From Bufo bufo (Eukaryota > Chordata > Amphibia > Anura > Bufonidae), in contig NC_053398.1 of the NCBI RefSeq assembly GCF_905171765.1, forward strand, positions 52,264,338 through 52,328,337: a stretch of DNA of 64,000 bases. Direction: 5' to 3'. A model generated the notes under the pieces. That model saw only the letters and a program-made list of their open reading frames with translations, was not told the DNA's origin and did no database searches. The position numbers and the translations under genes were made by a program. Of this stretch, positions 43,501 through 52,215 are shown in pieces. Every line of letters starts with the position of its first letter. The stretch's first letter is position 1.

Positions 43501-44207
43501 AGTGGATTGTTTGTTACTGAATTTGCCTTTCTAATGACACCTTGATCAAGCAGTTCCTGTATGATTTTAGACATGGGACCAATTGATTCAGGTGGCAATT
43601 TGTACTGCTTTTGGGGAGGAGGGTCTCTCCCCTCCACATTGACTAATATATCTTTCATTGTGCCCACATCATTTCTGAATTGTGCCCACAAAGAAGGAGT
43701 ATATTGTACAATTTCTTTTAGAACTTCATCATCACCAGTTTCTGGCCACAAATGTTCAGAAGAAACAACTTCGTTTAGGCAAACAGTACCAACATGACTG
43801 TATTCAGTGGGATCAATGACTACAGGTTTAGATCCATCAACATCTTTCCAGATCACCTTATTTCCTAAGTCAATGACCCAACCCCATTTTTTCATTAGGT
43901 CAGTTCCTATGATGTTTTCAGAATTAGGACTATGCCAAATGTCTATTTTAGTTTTCAGATAGCCTGGTATTTCTAAATTAACATTCTGTGCTAAAATTGC
44001 CTTAGTTCCGCTTTTCCTATTAAAACCAACAATTGTACAAACAGGTGCATTTGGAGTTAGAGGCAAATCCTGATTAGTCACACTTAATTGAGCTCCTGTG
44101 TCAATGAGAAATGTCACCTCATTGCCCTGTAAGGATCCCCTTACAAATGGTCTTCCACAGTCATCTAATGAAACTGGAGCTACTAATTCCAAAGGACGAG
44201 AGGTCAT
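40584..44207 (-). CDS. pol: Retroviral pol polyprotein (protease, RT, RNase H, integrase)
   Basis: An open 1207-codon frame in the same phase as gag. The first Met lies four codons after the gag stop, but translation probably arrives by stop-codon readthrough. Order: aspartic protease (LIDTGAQ, D36-T37-G38; IIGTDLMKKWG), reverse transcriptase with LPQGAHLSPSIF and YVDD at residues 350-353, RNase H (PVFVDGSRF, AELEAV, IYSDSSYVV) at about 645-790, and integrase with an HHCC finger (HESLGHLG...CLICAQ) and a DDE core (LQIDYIGPL near 936, TSDRGSHF near 995, GIVERMNRT near 1032). All key residues are present and there is no stop or shift. Confidence 0.95.
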   Translation of the reverse strand: MTSRPLELVAPVSLDDCGRPFVRGSLQGNEVTFLIDTGAQLSVTNQDLPLTPNAPVCTIVGFNRKSGTKAILAQNVNLEIPGYLKTKIDIWHSPNSENIIGTDLMKKWGWVIDLGNKVIWKDVDGSKPVVIDPTEYSHVGTVCLNEVVSSEHLWPETGDDEVLKEIVQYTPSLWAQFRNDVGTMKDILVNVEGRDPPPQKQYKLPPESIGPMSKIIQELLDQGVIRKANSVTNNPLWCTVKSDGSYRMLLDLRLLNKYTPNVAPIVADTHDIMARLNAKAKFFSVLDISNGFFSISLAKSCQYKFAFCFMDEQYVFCRLPQGAHLSPSIFHQAVAKVLSKFSRPDCLLQYVDDILLATEDRELHLSLLAELFSLMHEAGLKLNTKKVKLLQTEVRYLGVLISHGKRQPLQDRIEAIASLPIPTSHKALRHFLGLVNFSREFIEGFAEKAKPLYDLLKNNDDDSFGPWEEEQQKAFELLKRDMQKSPALSTAMTQAPFALQVHSSDTAVSAVLLQLQGGEWRILGYFSKLLTPVEKGFEICAKHLVGVYFAVKATEHIVGFNKIILQTPHSTLKLLLEKNLPGVSNQRFAHWLLSLSSKQIEIDHKAKYVLPQLMQYEGKTHECSQTFYESYPSLFRRDAENSDEPVFVDGSRFCSGGKYYTGYAIWYPERGYAVQHRLPGHYSAQRAELEAVKTVLTIDEKENKNPLVIYSDSSYVVRSLTDYLPVWERRGFVDSSNKVLVHSDTLKDIFKIASKHPNSYAIVKVPAHKKGKHELVIGNNTVDTLAKEAAMTGELKEEIESLKALPVRKTDTHFPSFAEEQAKDSSLAASQVDPKPPFVCENGVLCHDCQGELRPVVPKHLQMEFTKYNHESLGHLGQEKLLGVLKEKFYWDKMEKTVQDVVQSCLICAQVNPRPKGQKPPLLRIAPADGPWSTLQIDYIGPLPSGKHGLRYALVVVDVFSKWVEILPVRKDDALSTARALVNHVFCTWGIPRMITSDRGSHFTGKIMQTVCTILGVQQQFHVAYHPQSAGIVERMNRTIKTRIAKMLLDKGNTWVDAVPFVLMSIRGTVSSTTQYTPFELMTGRTMPLIFPNEPFLSTPQKDAIARSRWLQLLQENLSTILPYAASKMQRMIPPHSSKFVKGAFVMIKTFRKSGPWESNWEGPFEIIDTRGQVMILVQRAPNASKNTRRQQKLWVHVDQCKLYVPK

Positions 44208-44215
44208 AGTTCGTC

Positions 44216-44222
44216 CTAGTCA
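44216..44222 (-). promoter_or_regulatory. Probable stop-codon readthrough signal between gag and pol
   Basis: The gag stop and following bases read TGA CTA G, and pol continues in the same frame with no other stop. UGA followed by CUA is the best-known leaky stop context in animal mRNAs. Gamma- and epsilonretroviruses also express pol by readthrough, usually of UAG with a downstream pseudoknot. Confidence 0.7.
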
Positions 44223-45698
44223 TGGGGAAGGTAATAAACCAGCTGTCTCCTCAATCTCATTACCATAAGATTTCCCCTTGTACGAATTATTCAATGTTAA
44301 TTCTCTAATTTGTCTTATTAAAGGTGCATATGGTGATTGTGACTGATCCTGCTCTGGAGAAGGAGCAGTTGGCACAAAACCATTTTCTTTCCCTGCATTC
44401 TGTGACTCATTTAGGAATTTCCTACATTGCCATTTTAAATGTCCTATTTTACCACAATAATAACAAGTAACTTGTCCTCTTTGAAATGACACCTTTCCTT
44501 TCTGTTTATATTGGTCTCTTTTCATGGGAGGGTTTGATTTAGGACGATTTGAATTTGTTACCTGATTTTCATCCTTTTTTTGGACTGCAGCAACTTTGAC
44601 CCTTATACTACTTTGTTTTATTGATCTCCTTATTTGATCAATAAATGTTGCCGCTTCCTGTAACGTAGGCTTTCCTAGTGCTAACTCCCTGGAGACTGGA
44701 TCAAGATATTTGAACCGTTTTACAAATGACTTTATCATTGCAGTGGGTTCAGAATCATCCTCAATTTCCATGACCATTCTATACGCCTGTTCAAATTTTA
44801 TCAAGAATGCAAATGGATCATCCTGTAAAGTGGGCTTTAACATGTCAAGGATTTCAACTGTAGGAGTAGATTCTCCAGTAGTAAATAAAAGTAGTTGCCT
44901 CAATCGATCTGCTGGGGAACTATGTATTATTTCACGTTCCTCATTTACTCTTGGTGTGATCTCTAATCTCCTTGCCATATATGAGGGAAGCCATAATTTA
45001 AATACTTTGTTTTTCTGTTCATTATTTAGATTGAACTTATCAGCATTAGATTCAAAGATATCAGCATTGTGAAATGCATCCATCTTATCAGTATAAGCTG
45101 GGATATCTTTACAAATTTTTATCAACTGATCATGTATTTTTAAATTTAACTTGGCTGCCCTGTCATGTAATTTCCTCCTTTTGATTTCCTCAGCCTCTAT
45201 GTTTTCATTTACATCAGCTGGACTAGTGTCTGGAATGTAGGACGCACCCGTATCTATGCCACTTTTTGTAATAATAGAAACTTTTTTCGTACGATGGCAT
45301 AATTTTGATATGAGCTGTGTCCTAATTTCCATCTGATCCTCCAGTTCTTCAATGTGTTGTGCCAAAATTTGACACTTTGGACAATCATTAAAATCATCCT
45401 CTTCTATGTGTTCCTGTGTGTCTGTATCATGTGTGTCCTTATTATTCACACATATACTATGTGTCTGAGTCTGTGGCTGCCTATCTTCAAGAACTAATGT
45501 ATTGAATATTTTCACCATATGTAATACATTCCTGAGCTTCTTCAGCAATTTATCCATACACAACAACTTTTTGTCAATTCTTATGTTTTCTTCTTCACAT
45601 TGATTATATAAACTTGCCCATAATTGTGCATTAGTATGACTACTTACAACTTTAAACTCCAATTTACTTTTATCTGAATAAGAATTAAGAAATTCCAT
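44220..45698 (-). CDS. gag: Retroviral gag polyprotein
   Basis: An open 492-codon frame. It would give the structural proteins of the particle. The N-terminal 100 residues contain a predicted-looking helical segment and an acidic patch (HIEEDDFNDCPKC). The middle (about 240-370) is a capsid-like helical region. Near 410-425 a single CCHC zinc knuckle (CYYCGKIGHLKWQC) with basic flanks marks the nucleocapsid. The frame ends with a TGA that pol follows in the same frame. No disabling change is seen. It starts about 250 bp inside the primer-binding site, a normal leader length. Confidence 0.9.
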   Translation of the reverse strand: MEFLNSYSDKSKLEFKVVSSHTNAQLWASLYNQCEEENIRIDKKLLCMDKLLKKLRNVLHMVKIFNTLVLEDRQPQTQTHSICVNNKDTHDTDTQEHIEEDDFNDCPKCQILAQHIEELEDQMEIRTQLISKLCHRTKKVSIITKSGIDTGASYIPDTSPADVNENIEAEEIKRRKLHDRAAKLNLKIHDQLIKICKDIPAYTDKMDAFHNADIFESNADKFNLNNEQKNKVFKLWLPSYMARRLEITPRVNEEREIIHSSPADRLRQLLLFTTGESTPTVEILDMLKPTLQDDPFAFLIKFEQAYRMVMEIEDDSEPTAMIKSFVKRFKYLDPVSRELALGKPTLQEAATFIDQIRRSIKQSSIRVKVAAVQKKDENQVTNSNRPKSNPPMKRDQYKQKGKVSFQRGQVTCYYCGKIGHLKWQCRKFLNESQNAGKENGFVPTAPSPEQDQSQSPYAPLIRQIRELTLNNSYKGKSYGNEIEETAGLLPSP

Positions 45699-45951
45699 TA
45701 CTTACTCAGGTACCGTATCCTTGATGTCTCCTTCTTACGTCTTCTTCCCACAGTCAATGGAAGGATCTCTGTGTAGTTTCTTCACAAGCCTCCGTCTGTA
45801 ATACGTCTGGGAAGTGACACTTGCAACAGATGTATGGCTCACGTCTTCTTTCTTTAGATTCGTTGTTGTTGTTTTTCCTGAAGCTTGTAATAATAGTAAT
45901 TACTCTCTTGGGCCCACCTCTTTACAAACTGAAGGAATTCAACAAAAATCC

Positions 45952-45963
45952 GCTGGCTCGCCA
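45952..45963 (-). other. Primer-binding site, 12-nt match to tRNA-Arg
   Basis: One base inside the 5' LTR the minus strand reads TGGCGAGCCAGC, complementary to the 3' end of a vertebrate tRNA-Arg (ACG type, ending GCTGGCTCGCCA). The match stops after 12 bases. Snakehead retrovirus is reported to use tRNA-Arg, which fits. Confidence 0.75.
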
Positions 45964-45964
45964 A

Positions 45965-46561
45965 TGTAGAATAACGTCCTGCATTTCTCTATTTTTCAAG
46001 AAATGCTTTAGAAGGAGCCCAACAAAATGTGCAAAGTTCGTGATGAAAGATAAAAATTAGAAGGATTTAATTCTCATAAAAAGAAAGTTACAAAGTTTAG
46101 AAAGAGAAAAATATAGCACAGCAATAAGTCTTGAAAGGTTACAAGCAAGCAATAAAACAATTAAAATAAGTGAAAAAGCTTATTTCCCCAAAATAACGTG
46201 TATGTGTGAATCTGTGTGTGTGTGTGTGAGAGCAACAGGTGTCCGTGCAAGAATGCTCTGCCTATGTCATGAAACAAAGCCATTTTATAGGTTGACTCTA
46301 CATAGAGTTACATTGTATCCTAAATTTAACATTCTAACAGACATATATGGTTAACAAGTAAATTCCCTTGCATCATGGTTTTCTATGTATACCTTATTTG
46401 TAAAGCTAATAATAATATGCTGAAGTAGGAGAATTCCTAACCTTCCCAAATGCTATTGTCGTCTCAACCTGTCAAAATTGACACTTCAACACAAGTGCTG
46501 CCCTTGCATGGTCCTTGAAATAACCCTAGCCTGATAAAAAATGTTAGTTTATTATTTTACA
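45965..46561 (-). repeat. 5' LTR of the provirus
   Basis: Read on the minus strand it starts TGTAAAATAATAAAC and ends GTTATTCTACA. It has a TATAAAA box (complement near 46285) and ATTAAA (complement near 46066) as a possible polyadenylation signal. It is identical to the other LTR except A/G at 46168 versus 38418 as I read it. Confidence 0.95.
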
Positions 46562-47313
46562 GAAACACACAACACTATGTGTGGAGAAAAAGAGGCACAG
46601 CAACATCAAAACCTCATCCCAACTGTGAAGTATGGTGGTGGGGGCATCATGGTTTGGGGCTGCTTTACTGCGTCAGGGCCTGGACAGATTGCTATCATCA
46701 AAAGAAAAATGAATTCCCCAGTTTATCAAGACATTTTGCAGGAGAACTTAAGGCCATCTGTCCACAAGCTGAAGCTCAACAGAAGATGGGTGTTGCAACA
46801 GGACAACGACCCAAAGCATAGAAGTAAATCAACAACAGAATGGCTTAAACAGAAGAAAATACACCTTCTGGAGTGGCCCAGTCAGAGTCCAGACCTCAAC
46901 CCTGAGATGCTGTGGCATGACCTCAAGAAAGCGATTCACACCAGACATCCCAAGAGAATTGCTGAACTGAAAAAGTTCTGTAAAGAGGAATGGTCAAGAA
47001 TTACTCCTGACCGTTGTGCACGTCTGATCTGAAACTACAGGAAACATTTGGTTGAAGTTATTGCTGCCAAAGGAGGTTCAACCAGTTATTAAATCAATGG
47101 GGTCACGTGCTTTTTCCACCTGCACTGTAAATGTTTACATAATGTGTTCAATAAAAACATGGTAACATTTAATTCTGTGTGTGTTATTTAGTTTAAGCAG
47201 ACTGTGATTGTCTATTGTTGTGACTTAGATGAGATCAGATCAAATTTTATGACCAATTTGTGCAGAAATCCATATTATTCCAAAGGGTTTACATACTTTT
47301 TCTTGCATCTGTA

Positions 47314-48412
47314 CAGTATGACATTTTGATATTTATTCGATACTTTTTCACTGAGTTTGGTACAATACCTGGATTTGCATTTGTTTTTATTGTAGGCTGC
47401 ACAACTGTGCAGCTTAGTATCTTTTCTTATTAGACAATGCAGCGCAAGCCATGTTTTCCTCATCAGCCACACAGGCCTGTGTTCATACAGAGGCACAATG
47501 ACTGGATTAATTATGTTATTCAAGTAATATGGGCTTGTCACTGTACCAGTTACAAAGTGTAGGGTAGTTCTGTATTGATTAGACACACCTGCCCACACTG
47601 TAACACCACCACCACCAAAGGTTCATCTGGTGACAAACAGTGGCTGATGCCATAGCGATCTCTATCATCGTTGGCGGCTAAAATTCATGCTCAGCGTGAA
47701 TTGACTTTCATCAATGGTCCCTCGTCCAGCGTAGATGTTCCCTTGCCCATGCAAGACGATGATGCCTTTGGTCAGGTACCCTTGCAGGTCATCTAGCAAG
47801 CAGACCACGCTGATGTAAATGGTTTTGAATGGTCTTACGTGACACTTGGGCGCCTCTCACCTCTCTTTAAATGTGCCTGGAGTTGTGTGGCATTCGTCAT
47901 CCAGTTTCGCAGGGCATTTGAAGCAGTCTTCAGTGTGGGATGTGGCCAAAGGACGTCCACTTCTGTGTCCTTTCTGTGACTCTTCCAGTCTCTCTGTGCA
48001 ACCCTGCTGATGACACTCTAAGCTCAGTGGCCACTTATGTCTGAGAACATACTCCTTATAGCCTTGCAATGGCGAGGTACTGTTGATCAATTGTTAGGTG
48101 TCGTCTTGGTCTCATGATGTCAAAACTCTAAACAGCCATGATGAGGAGGACTGTTTAATACCAATTCTAATTGAACAATTAAATGTATGGGCGATTCATG
48201 GATCATACACCTGTTGTGAATTTTGCGTTTAAGCTCCTTTTTAGAGAACAGCAAGTTGTGTAAAAAATACTGGAACATTGAACAGTTGGACAAGTGCATT
48301 CAAAAGGTTAGAGAAGGTCACATTAAGTTCACTTGTAAAGGTTAGAGTGCATTTTAGGTTCATCCTACAATTTCACCCAAAAGCCAATATCCCTAACTTT
48401 TTGTGAGTAGTG
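47314..48412 (-). mobile_element. Tc1-like transposon remnant, minus strand, left end lost
   Basis: The right end (complement CACTACTCACAAAAAGTTAG) is followed by TA at 48413-48414. No matching end is found at the left, where the Tc1 ending at 47311 abuts. Minus-strand translation gives decayed transposase from about 48110 to 47330: MRPRRHLTIDQQ near the start, an RSGRPLATSH hook-like stretch in the frame 47857-48090, and WARERLYWTRD further on. Many stops and shifts. Confidence 0.75.
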
Positions 48413-48459
48413 TATCTCCTATAATGAGCAACATGGGGTTCACGATAGTGTTACTATTA

Positions 48460-48685
48460 GGTTCTCATTCAGATGGCCGTATAGGTGCACGAGTCAGACC
48501 CATCTCATTTCAATAGGGCTGCAAAAGTTGTGTGCCGTCCGCATCCGTGTTCTGCTCCGCGCAAAAGATGCACCTTGTCTTTTTCTTGCTCGAAATCACG
48601 GACAATAGGCATTTTCTGTTATGGTTGCGACTGGTATCCTTGTTTTGTGGATCCTCAAAGCACTACGGCCTTCTGAATGAGCCCT
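48460..48685. mobile_element. Harbinger-like MITE, short copy
   Basis: Left end 'ttaggttctcattcagatggcc' in part and right end 'ttctgaatgagcccttaa' are inverted. The interior has 'gtccgcatccgtgttctg', as in the related elements. Moderately decayed. Confidence 0.65.
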
Positions 48686-48689
48686 TAAT

Positions 48690-49075
48690 TTGAGCACATG
48701 GAGGTCCAAATTGATAACACCATGTGCCTCACATTAATCGTAACCCCCATCAACTACTTCCTCACATAATGGACAACATGGGGTTAATGTAAAGTACTTC
48801 ATGGAGGCATTTACTAATAATGTGAGGCACATTGAAGTCTTAATTGATAAACCATATTCCTCATGTTATAGTAACCCCATTAGCTACATCTTCAGATAAT
48901 GGACAACATGGGGTAAATTTAAGGTACAATGATGGGGTTACTTACTATTATTGTGAGGCACATAGAGTCCAAATCTATAAAAAACATGTGCCTCACATTA
49001 ACAGTAAGTAACCCCATCATGTACCTCACATTAACCTCATGTTGTCCATTATGTGAAGAGGGCAATCGATAATTT
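48690..49075. repeat. Local repeat with direct and inverted units of about 140 bp
   Basis: The phrases 'atgtgcctcacatta' and 'taatggacaacatgggg' recur at about 48720, 48768, 48895, 48988 and 49030, some inverted. The last portion (48985-49060) is the reverse complement of earlier units. No coding potential. Confidence 0.75.
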
Positions 49076-49287
49076 GAAAAAAAACACAAACAAAAACACA
49101 TTAACCTCATGTTGGTTGGAAACATGAAGTAAATGTGGGTATTTTTTTTTATTTATTTTTTTGCATGGTATCAAAATAAAAAAGATTTTTGTACGTGTCA
49201 ACTCTAGTTACATCAGAGATGTATGTTAGGTGAAAGACATTTTTTAAACGTGTGCCACTCATTTACAAAGGCTACTTCATTCAAACA

Positions 49288-49480
49288 TCACTAAGGCTAC
49301 TTTCGTTTGGGGTTCCGCTTGTGAGATCGGTTTGAGGGCTCTCACAAGCGGCCCCGAACGGATCCGTTCATCCCCAATGCATTCTGAATGGATAAGGATC
49401 CGCTCAGAATGTATCCGTTTTGTCTCTGTTCGCCTCCATTCCGCTCTGGAGGCGGACACCAAAACGCTGCTTAACCTATT
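49288..49480. repeat. Harbinger-like MITE, left half
   Basis: It begins 'ctaaggctactttcgtttgg' and has 'ggatccgttc' and 'aatgtatccg' phrases typical of the class. The right end is not found; it fades near 49480. Confidence 0.55.
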
Positions 49481-50424
49481 TCGAGTAATGGATATGATTC
49501 TTGTATCAACCAGCTCAAAAATAGATATACTGTACAACAGACCCCCAAAGTGTATTCTGACTCAACCCCAGAATATAAACTAAACTAAACTGGACCCCAA
49601 AATAAATCAGACCTTCAAACCAAACCCAGACAATGCCCATAGAATACAGATACCCCCTTAGTCCGGAAAACACATACTGTACAGACTCTGAACAGACTAC
49701 AAATAAATACATACTAGAATATAGACCCCAGACCAGACACCATAATGAATACAAACCCCGGAGTCAATCATTAGTGGCAAAACCTTTGATGCGCTACTCA
49801 CAGGTACTTATGTCTGCAGGCTGGAGGCTTAAAGGGGGGTATACCAGGCTTTATGATTTTTATGACCTATCCTTAGTAACCCCTGCTGATCAGTAATTTG
49901 AAGGTAGCAATCGTGTGTGCACGTAATCTACATTGTAGTGGCAATGCAAGATAATTATTTCTTGAATGACAGGGAAGCTGTAATTATTTTGCACCTTCCT
50001 CTACAATATAGACAGCATGCAGCTATAAGTTGAGGAGGAAGAAGCACTTACTCCAGCTCTGTGGCCCCCTCAAACAGCTTATTAGTATTAGCTTATTAGA
50101 CCCTGCCGATCACCCTGTTAGAAGAGGCCTTGAGTGCCATAGCCTTTTCCTAGGCTAGTGACATCACTGTACATTTGTACATTGGCTAGTTGCAGCTCAG
50201 CCCTATTCAAGTTGATAGGGCTTAGCTGCAATACCAAGCACTGCCACTATGCGATGTACGGTGCTGTCCTTGGAAAAGCTGCTGGGAGCCTGTATCACTC
50301 ACCGGAGCTCGGGTGAACACAGTGGCTCCCTGAAACAGCTGATAAGCGAGGATGCCGGGACTTGGACCCCCATTGATGACTTATCCTGAGGATAATGTTG
50401 CACGTGTATTCAAGTGAGCAATTA
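49481..50424. other. Non-coding stretch with a T2-like repeat
   Basis: From 49829 'ttaaaggggggtatacc' starts a T2/Kolobok-like sequence with 'atgacctatcctta' and, near 50340-50400, 'gataagcgaggatgcc' and 'tgacttatcctgaggata'. Middle parts differ between copies. No gene. Confidence 0.5.
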
Positions 50425-50660
50425 GTGATGAGTGAAGCAAGCTTCGGATCATAGATCCGAAGTCGCTTCATTCAAAACTTCGGATTAATGCTGTGCGAAG
50501 ATCTGTCTCCATGCAGCATTAGAATGTACTGCCTCCAATGAAGTGAAGTTATTCGTGAAGTCGCTTGAGACTTTGTTAAATAACTTTGGTATTTAATTTT
50601 AAAAACTTGGATCCGAACTCAGCTTTGATAAATGATGGTTTTGATAAATGACCCCATTTA
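50425..50660 (+). repeat. Dispersed short repeat ('gatgagtgaagcaagcttcgg')
   Basis: The self-complementary start ('cttcggatcatagatccgaag') and the internal 'agatctgtctccatgcagcatt' give it a SINE-like or foldback character. Its end type recurs as a fragment at 11080-11123. Confidence 0.45.
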
Positions 50661-50821
50661 TTAATGAAATCTATAGTTATGTAGAATCATTCATTAGCGC
50701 GGCCACCGCTGCTGGATTCCAGTGTTGTCATAAACCATGGAAACAAACCATGTATAATGTGAGGAAAAGTGAATCCAGCCAGTGAAGGAAGCAAGATGGA
50801 TATATATTCCATTAGTAAGGG

Positions 50822-51108
50822 CAGTGTCGGGACTGGGGTAACTAGGGACCACCAGTAAAAATGTATTTGGGGGCCCACCGTACGGATACATCAAATATAA
50901 TAAATAATCTAACAGTTTTTTTTGTTTTATATGAACATAAGCTGGTTTGAGGTGCTGTACATTGAATATATGGACAGTATGTAGTGACTAAATCTAATGT
51001 GTTATGTGCCACTTGTGCAGGGGGGTGGGAGACTAGGGGCCCACCTTGCTCAGGGGCCCAACCCACCGGGGATTCCCCTGTACCCCTGGTGGGCCAGTCC
51101 GAGCCTGA
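50822..51108. mobile_element. hAT-like MITE
   Basis: Ends CAGTGTCGGGACTGG and (complement) CAGGCTCGGACTGGCC are imperfect inverted repeats. The flanking 8-mers AGTAAGGG and AGTATGGC agree at 6 of 8 positions, consistent with an eroded hAT target duplication. Interior has 'gggggcccacc' and 'aggggcccaccttg'. Confidence 0.65.
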
Positions 51109-51889
51109 GTATGGCCTTGTATTAACTATCTCTACTGAAAAAATGCCCCCTTGCCAAATGCCAATACTTCTCTTCTGAGCTCTGCTGTATGCCCATACAG
51201 TAGCTTATGTCCATAATTATGGCATTTCTGTACTATAGAAGCCACCTATCAATTCAAGTAGTGTGATTCTCATATGGCATTAAAATGCCATGTCTGTGGA
51301 AAACTTGGAATTTTCACTTTGCACAGTCCACTGTGGATTAATAAAATTTCTGCAAAATACATGTGGTGTCAAACGCTTACTCCACCCCCCTAAATACCTT
51401 GATGGCTAAGATTCCAAAATTGGATCCCTATATGATAGTTCAATTTATTATTTTATTCTACAGCTCTAAAGTTGTCAGCACAAGATGCATAAGTCACAAC
51501 ATGGGCCTATAGCATAAAAATTTTAATTTTCACTTTGCAACATCTGCCGTGCATTATTTTTTTGAAACACACCTCTGGGGTCAAAATGCTCACTATACCC
51601 CTTTTTATCTTTTCAGAGCCACATGTTTCTAAATTCTATGAATGCCTACAGGGTCAAAGTACAGTACACCCCTTGATAAACTTGTTGAGGAGTGTAGTTT
51701 CCAAAATGGATTGCTTTTTGGGGGTTTCCACTGTAGGGGTACCTCGGGGTCTCTTCAAATGTGACATGGGTTCCAAATCTGCCCTCCAAAAACATATAGT
51801 GCTCCTTGCTTTAGGAGCCCTGCGGTGTGCCCATACAGCAGTTTACAACCACGTGTGAGATGTTCTGTGAACTGCAGAATCAAGGTAAT
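51109..51889 (+). repeat. Dispersed repeat related to 19500-19780
   Basis: Phrases 'gtagtttccaaaatgg', 'ggggtttccactgtaggggt' and 'tgcccatacagcagtttac' match 19545-19720 and, inverted, 54450-54650. Non-coding; the 107-codon frame at 51535 is not a gene. Confidence 0.55.
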
Positions 51890-52213
51890 AAATATTAATG
51901 TTAAATACCTAAGAGCTGACATGAAAGTTTAAAATAATATACCTTTTATTATTTTTCCGTAGATGGGTATAAATACAAAGTGTCTAAAAATAATTTCCCC
52001 AAAGAAAAAAATTATAAAGAAAACTATAATCTTAGTATCAGGAAAAGGATGATAGGGCAAAACTTTCCTGTTTTGCGCTAAAAATTTCTTATCTCCAATA
52101 GTCATAGAATATACATATCTTGCTAGAGAATTTAGCATATAGATAAAACGTAAATAGTGACCCCAACGCGTTTCCCCTCCACCTTGAGGTTCATCAGGGG
52201 TTATGAAACAAGA
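51890..52213 (-). mobile_element. Penelope-like 3' fragment with hammerhead motif
   Basis: On the minus strand there is a hammerhead motif near 52154-52203 and an AATAAA (complement near 51945) downstream, the same order as in the insertion at 7095-7542. No coding part remains. It abuts a Tc1 whose TA starts at 52214. Confidence 0.65.
52150..52205 (-). ncRNA. Hammerhead ribozyme motif, second copy
   Basis: Minus strand: CUGAUGA, then a stem II (CCUC and GAGG) with a short loop, then GGAAACGCGUU. Upstream ACCCC can pair with downstream GGGGU as stem I. The core is complete apart from an extra G before GAAA. Confidence 0.65.
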
Positions 52214-52215
52214 TA

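Larger units (their letters stand above)
38211..46561 (-). mobile_element. Young endogenous provirus, snakehead-retrovirus-like, 8.35 kb
   Basis: It has two 597-bp LTRs, a 5-bp target duplication (GAAAC at 38206-38210 and 46562-46566), a primer-binding site, a polypurine tract, and gag, pol and env on the minus strand. I count one difference between the LTRs, so the insertion is recent. gag and pol are open; env is broken in several places. The Arg-tRNA type primer site and the gag stop followed by in-frame pol recall snakehead retrovirus and gamma/epsilon retroviruses; class is inferred. Confidence 0.95.
37765..47091 (+). pseudogene. Tc1-like transposase interrupted by the provirus
   Basis: The N-terminal part (37765 to 38210) has the HTH ([28 protein letters not shown]), the GRRVK hook, the second HTH and the first catalytic block (ILWTDETKVELF). 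The provirus then intervenes. The C-terminal part (46562 to 47091) continues with HNTMCGEKEAQQ, GGIMVWGCF, LQQDNDPKHRS (second Asp) and SPDLNPEMLWHDLKK, where the usual Ile of NPIE is missing. A stop at 47030 (RLI*NYRK) truncates the last 20 residues. The frame is otherwise well kept. Confidence 0.92.
35597..47311 (+). mobile_element. Tc1-like transposon broken by a Penelope-like element and a provirus
   Basis: The ends CAGTTGCAAGAAAAAGTATG (left) and 'catactttttcttgcatctg' (right) are flanked by TA at 35595-35596 and 47312-47313. Removing the Penelope-like insert (36004-37749) and the provirus (38211-46561) with their target duplications leaves about 1.6 kb, the normal Tc1 size. A 145-bp end fragment of the same family lies at 53266-53411. 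Confidence 0.95.
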
